DNA from: an uncultured Eubacterium sp.
GTDB lineage: Bacteria > Bacillota > Clostridia > Oscillospirales > Acutalibacteraceae
Direction of reading: 5' to 3'
DNA: 64,000 bases
NCBI RefSeq assembly: GCF_934561735.1
Contig: NZ_CAKTGT010000008.1
Location: 11,238 to 75,237, forward strand
Made by a program: the position numbers and the translations under genes. Shown here piece by piece: positions 19,265 through 27,487 of the stretch. The notes under the pieces are model-generated. The model did not search any database. It was given only the letters and a program-made list of their open reading frames with translations, and was not told where the DNA came from. Position 1 is the stretch's first letter, and each line of letters opens with the position of its first letter.

Positions 19265-19296
19265 AAAATATCCCATTGTAAAAATAGGATATTTTT
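19265..19296 (-). terminator. Terminator after the broken gene
   Basis: Stem AAATATCC/GGATATTT with AT-rich flanks and TTTTATTTTATT on the minus strand, 15 bases beyond the stop of the 19310-20008 gene. Confidence 0.6.
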
Positions 19297-19309
19297 TAAA
19301 TCATAAATG

Positions 19310-20008
19310 CTACATTAAATTTAAAAGATGTGTCAACTGTTCATTTTTAATCGGCACACCTGTAAAAGTATAATCTGAAATATCGGTTGATAAATAATAT
19401 TCCCCGTCATAATTTCCTATAATTATATTCGAATTCGGACAAACTGCCGAACCGGAATACGAAAAGCTGATATAATACCAACAACCGGTATTTTTTGTGA
19501 ATGTTTTTGCTTCACACTCATCAACTTTATAATTTTCAAGAGATTCACAAAAACCGATTACATCACCGTCATCAACAAATTGTTTTACTGTCGGTGAACT
19601 GTTTTTGGTGATTAAAACCGAAGTTATATTACCGCATTTCAAGTCATCAGTTTTATATATTGTTCTGTCTTTTGTAAACATTTTGCTGTCCCTAAAAACG
19701 GATTGATACAAAAACATATTATCTTCATCATTTTCAAGCAAATAATATGCTCTCGGAAGAATCAAATTAGGCTTTTCACAGATTTTATCACCGAGGATAA
19801 ATTCGGTATTAGATGCAAAATAAAATTCTGTGGGATAATAAATATCGCCGTTATATTCAACAGATATTATTTCACCGTTTTTTCTGTTTTCTTTGACTTA
19901 TAAATTCGGTAGATAATATTTAAACATATAAAAATCAAATATAACAGTAACGATAATAACAGTTATTGCCGTAAAAAAGGCAATAATCTTTTTGTTTTTT
20001 GAAGTCAT
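19310..20008 (-). pseudogene. Single-pass membrane protein gene interrupted by one in-frame stop
   Basis: The frame opens at ATG 20006-20008, overlapping the stop of the DUF4173 gene as TGATG, with GGTGAG upstream. It encodes a basic start and a membrane helix (IIAFFTAITVIIVTVIFDF), then meets TAA at 19898-19900 (codon 37). The same frame continues without a break for about 195 residues to the stop at 19310. The downstream part alone lacks a credible start: its first possible one is a TTG with no ribosome site. This reads as one gene of about 230 residues with a nonsense mutation. A sequencing error or a very recent mutation would look the same. No family was recognised for the extracytoplasmic part. 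Confidence 0.7.
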
Positions 20009-21663
20009 CACTTGCTCACCTCATATAAACCGGTTACCTTGTTAAGTTTGTAAGCTTTTTCATTGTCCGAATCTTCTGTCATTTCATAATAAGTATCTTC
20101 TTCATCTACATAGTAATACTTATCATAATCGGCAAACGCAGAATGATTTGCAAATATTTTTGCACCGTTTTCATCAAGGCTCAAATAGTAATCATAAATT
20201 GCGTTTGCGGCAAGCGTGTGAGAATAGTTAAACCTTCTGATATCCCCACTGCTTTTGATTTCTATCGTTTTTAAGTTAAGCACAAGTTCATCGTGATAAT
20301 TGTTGCCAACAATATTATAAAGTTCTTCTTGGGCATCTGCATTTCCGTTTTTTGCAAGAGAAATGAGATACGGCACGGCACTGTCGGAAAGGTCGGCAAT
20401 GTTGCCCACATCAAGATTTTCAAGCGTATGATTATTATATGCCTTGATGTTGTAATCTGCAATTCTTGCATCAACATTTGAATAAGAAATTGCTATCAAA
20501 AGAGCGGAGCAAAAAACGATAATCGTTTGCATATACGGCACTTTCGGAGCAAAGATATGGACAATCAGCATCACGATTACAACAAGCATCATAAGCATAA
20601 AAGCAAACACCAAAATGCGATTTTTTGAAAGTCCGTAAACGCTGACATTCATCACCATTTTTTGCATTGCCACGATTACAAGCAGTGCTGAAAACACAGA
20701 CACAAAGGTGCAAAGTGCCTTTAGCAGTTTGCCGTTTTTGCCTTTTACAAAAGCAAAGATTATGCCGATAATAGCTAAATTGATTGCACAAACCATGCAC
20801 ATCTCATAAAATCCACGGCGGGCAAATTCCGAAGCGGTATTTTTGTAGCCCTCCGGCAAAATATAGGAAAACGCACTGAAGAAATACGCAAGCTGTGAAA
20901 AAAGATACAAAAGATATGTTGCGGAAATCACGCACAAAAACGAAGTGCAAACCGTGTACGGCAGTTTTTTACGCTTTTTGGGCTTGCCTTTTTCGCTCAC
21001 AGTATTCTTATGTCTTAAAGAAAACAAATAAGAATAGCAAAGCGGAATCAAAATCAAAGTTACAACAAGTTCGCCCATATACGAAGCAAATTTTGAAACC
21101 ACACCGCTGACAAGTCCCTCAAACGCCGCATCCGACTTTACAAGAAGCGGAACAACGGCACACAAAACAGGAATTGCAAGCAACACTCCGACAAGAGCGG
21201 ACAGCGACTTTTTATCTTTTTTCTCCCCTGCTTTAACCGAGCCGACAACATCCGGCATAGCCTTGAATACTCCGCAAGTTAAGACTTTGAGCGAAGCGGT
21301 CATTATTTTATACGAGCCGAATTTTTGCTTTTCGTCTGTATACGACACACAGTAGAGCACATAAAGACCAAGTGCCGAAATCGGCATCAAAAACTGTGTT
21401 ATGCTGTCGTTATAGAGAGTTACGGGAATTGAGGACACTACGCCCAAAGCACCGTAAACAGTTCCTATCGGTGACGGCTTTTGATTTTTGCCAAGCAAAT
21501 ACACCGTTGAAAATGCAAAAGAAAGCACATACGCAAGTGTAAATCCCAAACCTATCGCTTTGGCAAAAAGCACAAAATCAACAAACACAAAGCATAAAAC
21601 CGCTACCGAAAAAATTAACATTTTATCTTTTTTATCAAGCGGCGAATATTGTTTTTCAGTCAT
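20008..21663 (-). CDS. DUF4173/DUF4153-type polytopic membrane protein
   Basis: 551 residues with about eleven hydrophobic segments in the first 420 and a soluble C-terminal region. The block EFARRGFYEMCMVCAINL is typical of the DUF4173 family, whose function is not known. The start has GGAGGTG well spaced upstream. It follows the small XRE regulator and DUF2975 gene in the same direction, and its stop overlaps the next gene. A 19-bp hairpin (GGGAGGAT, loop, ATCCTCCC) lies in its leader at 21706-21724. Confidence 0.75.
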   Translation of the reverse strand: MTEKQYSPLDKKDKMLIFSVAVLCFVFVDFVLFAKAIGLGFTLAYVLSFAFSTVYLLGKNQKPSPIGTVYGALGVVSSIPVTLYNDSITQFLMPISALGLYVLYCVSYTDEKQKFGSYKIMTASLKVLTCGVFKAMPDVVGSVKAGEKKDKKSLSALVGVLLAIPVLCAVVPLLVKSDAAFEGLVSGVVSKFASYMGELVVTLILIPLCYSYLFSLRHKNTVSEKGKPKKRKKLPYTVCTSFLCVISATYLLYLFSQLAYFFSAFSYILPEGYKNTASEFARRGFYEMCMVCAINLAIIGIIFAFVKGKNGKLLKALCTFVSVFSALLVIVAMQKMVMNVSVYGLSKNRILVFAFMLMMLVVIVMLIVHIFAPKVPYMQTIIVFCSALLIAISYSNVDARIADYNIKAYNNHTLENLDVGNIADLSDSAVPYLISLAKNGNADAQEELYNIVGNNYHDELVLNLKTIEIKSSGDIRRFNYSHTLAANAIYDYYLSLDENGAKIFANHSAFADYDKYYYVDEEDTYYEMTEDSDNEKAYKLNKVTGLYEVSK

Positions 21664-21736
21664 AACAACACCTCCGAAAAACTATGAACAGGTCAGTTCC
21701 AAGGTCGGGAGGATGGTATCCTCCCATACGGTTTAA

Positions 21737-21937
21737 TTATTCTCTATATTCCAAAATATCGGCAGGCTGGCAATCAAGTTCTTTGCAAATTGCATCAAGG
21801 GTTGAAAAGCGAATTGCCTTTGCCTTGCCTGTTTTGAGTATTGACAAATTAGCCTGTGTGATACCCACACGATTGGCAAGTTCAAGCGAGGACATCTTGC
21901 GTTTGGCAAGCATAACATCCAAATTAACTACAATCAT
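21737..21937 (-). CDS. Small XRE-family regulator (YozG/HTH_26 type)
   Basis: A 66-residue protein that is essentially one helix-turn-helix: MIVVNLDVMLAKRKMSSLEL, then RVGITQANLSILKTGKAKAIRF, with the turn at VGITQANLS. Proteins of this size are regularly encoded beside DUF2975 membrane proteins in Firmicutes, as here (9 bases apart, GGAGGG ribosome site). It probably represses its own promoter at 22463-22491, which contains a palindrome. Confidence 0.85.
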   Translation of the reverse strand: MIVVNLDVMLAKRKMSSLELANRVGITQANLSILKTGKAKAIRFSTLDAICKELDCQPADILEYRE

Positions 21938-21946
21938 TTTGCCCTC

Positions 21947-22417
21947 CTATATTGTCAAATCGTTTTCTTCTTTAATAAGATTGCCGGCTTCAAAACAAGA
22001 CTTGAGCACATTGCAAATAAGTGCCATAAAGTACTCTCCGAGAGCAAGAATAAGCATATAAATAACAACAGACTTGTTTATGGCGAGAATCAGAACAAAT
22101 GAAATCAAGCCGACACACCCTGCGTAAAAACAGCACCAAACAATAACCTTCAATAACTTGGCTATTTTATTGCAAAAGACATTCTCGTTTTTTACATTTT
22201 GCATAATGACATCAATACAAGCAAGAGCAATATACCCTGCCGGTGCAACACAATAAAACGGTGCAGTTATCCAAACGCCGTTAAAGGCGTTGCCGTAGGA
22301 ATTATACTGCTCAATACTTCCTTTTCCGAGGAAATACGGAACCAAAAATAATGCGGCGGTTAACCCAACATAACCTATACGAACAACAAATTGTGTAAAT
22401 TTAGCCGAAGATTTCAT
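21947..22417 (-). CDS. DUF2975 family membrane protein
   Basis: 156 residues with four predicted membrane spans, including ALFLVPYFLGKG and VIVWCCFYAGCVGLISFVLI. The pairing with the XRE protein immediately downstream is the standard DUF2975-HTH arrangement. The biochemical role is not known; a sensor or partner of the regulator is a guess from context. First gene of the operon. Confidence 0.8.
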   Translation of the reverse strand: MKSSAKFTQFVVRIGYVGLTAALFLVPYFLGKGSIEQYNSYGNAFNGVWITAPFYCVAPAGYIALACIDVIMQNVKNENVFCNKIAKLLKVIVWCCFYAGCVGLISFVLILAINKSVVIYMLILALGEYFMALICNVLKSCFEAGNLIKEENDLTI

Positions 22418-22462
22418 AATAAAATACAGCCTTTCTGTAAAAAATTGGTTTTCGTTTTTTAT

Positions 22463-22491
22463 GTTATACCACGAAAATTATCGTTTGTCAA
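22463..22491 (-). promoter_or_regulatory. Promoter of the DUF2975-XRE operon with embedded palindrome
   Basis: TTGACA (22486-22491), 17 bases, TATAAC (22463-22468). The spacer carries ACGAtAATTtTCGT (22471-22484), a near-perfect palindrome between the two boxes, where a repressor such as the XRE protein of this operon could act. Confidence 0.7.
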
Positions 22492-22540
22492 TAATTATTT
22501 ATCATTTTTCAAAATAAGTTTATTGAAAAGCGAAAAACAA

Positions 22541-22566
22541 AAAAAGAACTCAAACGAGTCCTTTTT
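22541..22566 (-). terminator. Terminator of the GH13 gene
   Basis: On the minus strand AAAAAGGACTC-GTTT-GAGTTCTTTTTTTG, 14 bases after the GH13 stop. Confidence 0.75.
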
Positions 22567-22579
22567 GTTAGGTAATATA

Positions 22580-24439
22580 CTATTCTTTTACTTTGGTTAA
22601 CAAAGTATATCGCATAGGTTCGAGGTGAACATAGCCGTCAACCGAAACTTCATCAAAAAAGTTATAGGCATTATCCCACCGGTCACCGACAAAAATATCA
22701 ACATCGGTGTCATCAAGATTGACAGCCACCAAAAGTTCGCTGTTTTCATCCGTGCGGACATAAGCAATGGTTTTGTGTTCGCTGTATAGCGGCACAAATT
22801 CGCCTTTTGCAAGCACCTTGCAACCGATTCGAATTTCTCCGAGTCGCTTATACCAACGGAGAAGCTCGGTATTAGGTTCATCCCAATTCATACAAGCACG
22901 GTTAAACGGGTCTTTAAGTCCTTCCATACCTATTTCGTCACCGTAATAAAGTGACGGCACGCCGGGCAAGGTATACTGAATAAGCGATGCGATTTTCATA
23001 AGTGAAATTCCGCGAAGATAATCGTACTCCGACAATTTGTTGTGCACATACTGCCAATGTCTGCCGTAGCCCTCACAACTGTCACCCGCAAGGCGACTGA
23101 TTGCACGCTCCGTATCGTGAGTGCCGATATGATTCATCAAAACATTTGTAACCTGTGGCGGATAGTTTTCAACAACCGTCATAATACGGTCAAAAAACTC
23201 ATGAGCATTAGGATATTTTACAAAATCCAAGATTGAATTTGCAAACGGATAATTCATAACGCTATCGAGCTGTTCTCCGAGGAGATAGCGACGACGCTGG
23301 CCGTATGCAAACTTTGTGGTTGCGTCTTCCCAAACCTCACCGATAATAACGGCATCGTTTTTTTCCTCTTTAACAGCCTTTCGTAAGTCATCAAGGAACA
23401 CATCGGGAAGTTCATCGGCAACATCAAGACGCCATCCGGCTATGCCGCATTTGAGCCATTTACGCAAAATTCCGTCTTTGCCGCAAATATATTCACGATA
23501 GCTTTCATCTTCCTCGTTAACCTCGGGCAAAAGCTTAATTCCCCACCACGAATCGTATTCATCGGGATAATTGATAAATTTATACCACGAATAATACGGA
23601 CTGTTTTGGCTGTTGTACGCACCGATGCTGTCGTAATTATTGTACAAATTAAAATACTTGCTGTCGCAGCCTGTGTGACTGAACACGCCGTCAAGAATAA
23701 TCGAAATACCGTACTCATTCTTGGCAACCTTGCAGAGTTTTTTCAAATCTGCTTCCGTTCCCAAAAGAGGGTCGATTTTTTCGTAATCGGCTGTGTCGTA
23801 TCTATGGTTGGAATTCGCCTCAAATATCGGATTGAGATAAATGCAGGTTACGCCCAAATCCTTTAGGTAAGGGAGTTTTTCCTCAACGCCCAAGAGGTCA
23901 CCGCCGAAATAATCATTGTTCCAAATACCGTTCATCTGTTCTTCACGCCAAAAAGGCTCTTCGCCCCATTTGCGAAGAACACGGCTTTTTCTGTATCCTG
24001 TTTTTTTCTTGCCGGAATTATAAAAGCGGTCAGGAAAAATCTGATAAATTATACCGCCCTTGAGCCAATTAGGAGTGGCAAAATTCTTGTCATAGACCGT
24101 TTGCTGAAAGTCGGCACCGTTAGGTGAAAACTCTCCGTGACCGTGGCCCATATTACGCACAAAGCTTTTGCCCCACGGAGTATCAAGTTCAAAATGATAC
24201 CAATAAAGTCCGGGGGTGTCGGCAACAAAATGAAGTTCCCAATACTCCTTGTCGTCACCGCACATACCTGCCCAAAACATAGAATTGTAGACATTATTTT
24301 CATTTTCCTTGTGAACACAAAGAGTAGCCCCGCTGCATTTCATTGAGCGAGGCACGATTATACGAAGTTTTACAGGCTCATCGGTTGCGATGGCACGGAT
24401 TTTATCTTTATATTCTTTACTGCGAGAATTAAATACCAT
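22580..24439 (-). CDS. Glycoside hydrolase family 13, neopullulanase/cyclomaltodextrinase-like
   Basis: Intracellular alpha-glucan hydrolase (no signal peptide seen). The start used is ATG 24437-24439, giving 619 residues; TTG codons up to 24454 are possible alternatives close to GGGGAG. An N-terminal beta-sandwich of about 110 residues precedes the barrel. GH13 regions are all present: I DGVFSHTG, II GWRLDVADE (nucleophile Asp about 339), III IIGEVWED (acid/base Glu about 368), IV NHIGTHDTER (His-Asp about 441-442). A C-terminal beta domain closes the protein. Next to glycogen phosphorylase, it probably debranches or shortens maltodextrins. Exact specificity is not readable. Confidence 0.9.
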   Translation of the reverse strand: MVFNSRSKEYKDKIRAIATDEPVKLRIIVPRSMKCSGATLCVHKENENNVYNSMFWAGMCGDDKEYWELHFVADTPGLYWYHFELDTPWGKSFVRNMGHGHGEFSPNGADFQQTVYDKNFATPNWLKGGIIYQIFPDRFYNSGKKKTGYRKSRVLRKWGEEPFWREEQMNGIWNNDYFGGDLLGVEEKLPYLKDLGVTCIYLNPIFEANSNHRYDTADYEKIDPLLGTEADLKKLCKVAKNEYGISIILDGVFSHTGCDSKYFNLYNNYDSIGAYNSQNSPYYSWYKFINYPDEYDSWWGIKLLPEVNEEDESYREYICGKDGILRKWLKCGIAGWRLDVADELPDVFLDDLRKAVKEEKNDAVIIGEVWEDATTKFAYGQRRRYLLGEQLDSVMNYPFANSILDFVKYPNAHEFFDRIMTVVENYPPQVTNVLMNHIGTHDTERAISRLAGDSCEGYGRHWQYVHNKLSEYDYLRGISLMKIASLIQYTLPGVPSLYYGDEIGMEGLKDPFNRACMNWDEPNTELLRWYKRLGEIRIGCKVLAKGEFVPLYSEHKTIAYVRTDENSELLVAVNLDDTDVDIFVGDRWDNAYNFFDEVSVDGYVHLEPMRYTLLTKVKE

Positions 24440-24462
24440 ATTATCACACAACAACTCCCCTT

Positions 24463-24693
24463 TAGGCTGCCGATAAAGTCCCTAAAACACGCCAAAGCAA
24501 TAGACCAACCACCTAACGCCTCCCTTGTGTAAAGGGAGATGGCAACACAAAGTGTTGACGGAAGTATTGTAAAAGTACCGCAAACATCGAATTTGCGGCA
24601 CTTTTGGCGTTTTTCGTTTTTTACTCAGTCGAGGTATTTATATACATCTTCCTTCGCAAGAAAACGAAATTCAGAAACTTTCTCAACAGCCTA
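24463..24693. repeat. MITE-like inverted-repeat element, copy 2
   Basis: A 231-bp element between glgP and the GH13 gene. Ends are TAGGCTGCCGATAAAG and, reversed, TAGGCTGTTGAGAAAG. Shares with copy 1 the stem AAAAGTACCGCAAA, the GGCGTTTTTCGTTTTTT tract and TTCGCAAGAAAACGAAATTC. Its centre holds a different hairpin, CTCCCTTGTGTAAAGGGAG, followed by CAACACAAAGTGTTG. The flanks add a further 10-bp inverted repeat, AACTCCCCTT and AAGGGGAGTT, which includes the GH13 ribosome-site region. Confidence 0.75.
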
Positions 24694-24715
24694 CATATAA
24701 GGGGAGTTTTCAAAA

Positions 24716-27325
24716 TTATTTTTTCTTTGATTTTGAAGCCGGCTTCTTTTCAGGAGCTTTTGGTGCTTCTTTCTTTGGAGCAACCTTTTTCTCTGTTTTC
24801 TTTTCAGCCTTTTTCGGTTCTGCCTTTGCTTCTTTTTTTATTTCCTTTTCAGGCTCTGCCTTGGTTTCGCTCTTTGGAGCCATAGGCTTTGATTTTTTTA
24901 CTGCCTTTGGAGTTTCCTTTGCAAACTGAACAGGCTTTGTGTGCCAAATGTTATTTGCATAATCCATAATGGAACGGTCGGCAGAGAATACACCTGCACC
25001 CGAAATGTTCATCAAAGACATCTTAACAAACTTATCTCTGTCGGCATAAGCCTTTGAAATTTCTCTTTGAGCACGCTGATAATCTGTAAAGTCCGCAAGT
25101 GCCATATAAGGGTCGGTGTTGACAAGTGAATAGTAAATCTCATCAAACTTCTTGCCGTTTACACCGTTTTGCAAGAACGCCATTGCCTTTGCAAGTGCTT
25201 CGTTATTTTGAATATAACTCTGTGGGAAGTAGCCTGCCTTTTTGAGCTGTTCAACCTCAGGGGTTTTCATACCGAAGATGTAAATATTTTCTTCACCTAC
25301 GGCATCGTGAATTTCTACATTTGCACCGTCAAGTGTGCCGAGAGTTATAGCACCGTTGAGCATAAGTTTCATATTGCCTGTACCCGAAGCCTCTGTGCCT
25401 GCAAGTGAAATCTGTTCGCTGATATCGGCAGCCGGCATAAGCACCTCTGCAAGAGAAACATTGTAATCTTCAAGGAACACAACCTTGAGTTTGTCATTCA
25501 CATCAGGGTCGTTGTTGATAACCTTTGAAAGTGCATCGACAAGCTGAATAAGTTTCTTTGCCATAAAGTAGCCCGGAGCAGCCTTTGATGCAAAAATATA
25601 GGTCTTTGGATAATAATCCGCATTTGGATTTTCCTTGAGCATCTGATATTCCGAAATAATATTAAGAATATTAAGCTGCTGTCTTTTATATTCGTGAAGT
25701 CGTTTAACCTGAACATCAAAAATAGAATCAGGGTTAATATCAACACCGTTACGCTTTTTGATAATCTTTGCAAAGCGAACTTTGTTTTCGTGCTTGATTT
25801 CGTCAAGTTTTGCAAGAACTTTTTTGTCGTCCTTAAACTGACGGAGCTTTTCGAGCTCGTCACTCTTTGTGATAAAGCCGTCACCGATAAGAGAAGTGAT
25901 GTAATCGGTCAAAGCAGGGTTTGCCTGGCAAATCCAACGGCGGAATGCAATGCCGTTTGTTACATTACAGAACTTTTCAGGGGTGAGGTTATAGAAATCG
26001 TTGAATACGGTTTCCTTAAGAATTTCCGAATGAAGAGCGGAAACACCGTTTACGCTATGTGAACCGATAACGCAAAGATTTGCCATACGAACAACGCCGT
26101 TTGAAACGACTGCCATACGCTCAACCTTGTCTGCATCATAGGTTGCCGACCAAACATATGCACGGAAGCGGTTATCAATTTCCTTGGTAATTTGATAAAT
26201 ACGAGGAAGCAAACGAGAATAGAGTTCTTCGCTCCAGCACTCAAGTGCTTCTTTCATAACAGTGTGGTTTGTGTATGCAACCGTACGGGTAACGATTGAC
26301 CACGCATCATCCCAACTATATCCGCATTCATCAAGCATAATTCTCATAAGTTCGGGAATAGCCATTGTCGGGTGAGTATCGTTGATATGAATTGCAACCT
26401 TGTCGGGAAGATTATCAAGAGTACCGTACTTTGTGAGGTGACGCTGAATAATATCCTGAATTGAAGCAGAAACAAGGAAGTACTGCTGACGAAGACGAAG
26501 TGACTTGCCTTCAGGTGAATTATCTGCAGGATAAAGAACCTTTGTAATAGCCTCTGCCATAGCGGATTGTTCCATAGCCTTCATATATGAACCCTCGTTG
26601 AAAAGGGTCATATCAAGTTCAGGCTTCTTGGCAGCCCACAAACGAAGTCGAGAAACGCCCTCGCCTTTACCCGAAACATACATATCGTACGGAATAGCCT
26701 CAACAACATTGGCATCCTTATGATTTACATGGTGGAAGTCGCCGTCCCAGCTATCTTCAATATAGCCCTCAAAAGCGACTTTGCAAGAACGCTCCTCACG
26801 AGGAACAAGCCAAACTTCGCCGCCCGGAAGCCAGAAATCAGGAAGTTCTGTCTGCCAGCCGTCAATCAACTTCTGCTTGAAAATACCTGCTTCATAGCGA
26901 AGTGAATAACCCATTGACTGAAAGCCTGTTGTTGCAAGACCGTCAAGATAGCAAGCCGCAAGACGACCCAAACCGCCGTTGCCAAGACCTGCATCGGGTT
27001 CCTGCTCATAAAGATTATCGAGCTTTACGCCCATTGATGATAAAGCTTTGTCGAATGTTTCTGTAAGGCCGAGATTATAAAGATTGTTTTTGAGTGAACG
27101 ACCCATCAAGAATTCCATACAAAGATAATAAATCTGTTTTGAATCCTGACCTTTAGCCGTATGTCTGAAATCGCTGTTTTTCTTTGAAAGTTCGTCACGA
27201 ACAATCATAGCAACAGCTTTATAAAACTGTTCATCGGTGGCAACATCGGGTGCAACACCGAAGAAATGAGAAAGCTTATCGGCGATAAGCTTCTTTGCTT
27301 GTGTTGTAGAAATAGCTGTTTTCAT
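24716..27325 (-). CDS. glgP: Glycogen/starch (maltodextrin) phosphorylase with a long basic tail
   Basis: GT35 enzyme releasing glucose-1-phosphate from alpha-1,4-glucan, using pyridoxal phosphate. The PLP lysine is Lys653 in EASGTGNMKLMLNG; GNGGLGRLAACYLDGLAT and the phosphate-side motifs are intact. The catalytic fold ends near residue 800. Residues about 805-869 form a Lys/Ala/Pro/Glu-rich, low-complexity tail (for example KAEPKKAEKKTEKKVAPKK) not usual in the family. The codons of the tail are not out of line with the rest. GGAGG precedes the ATG and the promoter is 55 bases upstream. Confidence 0.94.
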   Translation of the reverse strand: MKTAISTTQAKKLIADKLSHFFGVAPDVATDEQFYKAVAMIVRDELSKKNSDFRHTAKGQDSKQIYYLCMEFLMGRSLKNNLYNLGLTETFDKALSSMGVKLDNLYEQEPDAGLGNGGLGRLAACYLDGLATTGFQSMGYSLRYEAGIFKQKLIDGWQTELPDFWLPGGEVWLVPREERSCKVAFEGYIEDSWDGDFHHVNHKDANVVEAIPYDMYVSGKGEGVSRLRLWAAKKPELDMTLFNEGSYMKAMEQSAMAEAITKVLYPADNSPEGKSLRLRQQYFLVSASIQDIIQRHLTKYGTLDNLPDKVAIHINDTHPTMAIPELMRIMLDECGYSWDDAWSIVTRTVAYTNHTVMKEALECWSEELYSRLLPRIYQITKEIDNRFRAYVWSATYDADKVERMAVVSNGVVRMANLCVIGSHSVNGVSALHSEILKETVFNDFYNLTPEKFCNVTNGIAFRRWICQANPALTDYITSLIGDGFITKSDELEKLRQFKDDKKVLAKLDEIKHENKVRFAKIIKKRNGVDINPDSIFDVQVKRLHEYKRQQLNILNIISEYQMLKENPNADYYPKTYIFASKAAPGYFMAKKLIQLVDALSKVINNDPDVNDKLKVVFLEDYNVSLAEVLMPAADISEQISLAGTEASGTGNMKLMLNGAITLGTLDGANVEIHDAVGEENIYIFGMKTPEVEQLKKAGYFPQSYIQNNEALAKAMAFLQNGVNGKKFDEIYYSLVNTDPYMALADFTDYQRAQREISKAYADRDKFVKMSLMNISGAGVFSADRSIMDYANNIWHTKPVQFAKETPKAVKKSKPMAPKSETKAEPEKEIKKEAKAEPKKAEKKTEKKVAPKKEAPKAPEKKPASKSKKK

Positions 27326-27380
27326 ACAATTCCTCCAAAAATTTATTTAAAAATGATATGTTACTTCTTAATTTTTGTAT

Positions 27381-27409
27381 ATTGTACACTAAAAATGCAA
27401 CTTTTTCAA
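27381..27409 (-). promoter_or_regulatory. Promoter of glgP
   Basis: TTGAAA (27404-27409), 17 bases, TACAAT (27381-27386). Confidence 0.75.
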
Positions 27410-27447
27410 TAGTCACAGCCAAATATATACATTTTACACAAAAACAC

Positions 27448-27480
27448 AAAAGACCTCTTGTATAAATAAGAAGTCTTTTT
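27448..27480 (-). terminator. Terminator of the proBA-flippase operon
   Basis: Stem AAAAGACTTCTT/AAGAGGTCTTTT on the minus strand followed by GTGTTTTTG, just after the flippase stop. Confidence 0.7.
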
Positions 27481-27487
27481 GTAAAAA

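Noticed and set aside
19310..19765. Independent 151-residue gene starting at TTG
   Set aside because: No ribosome site at the TTG, and the same frame continues upstream past a single stop to a proper coupled start; treated as part of a broken gene.
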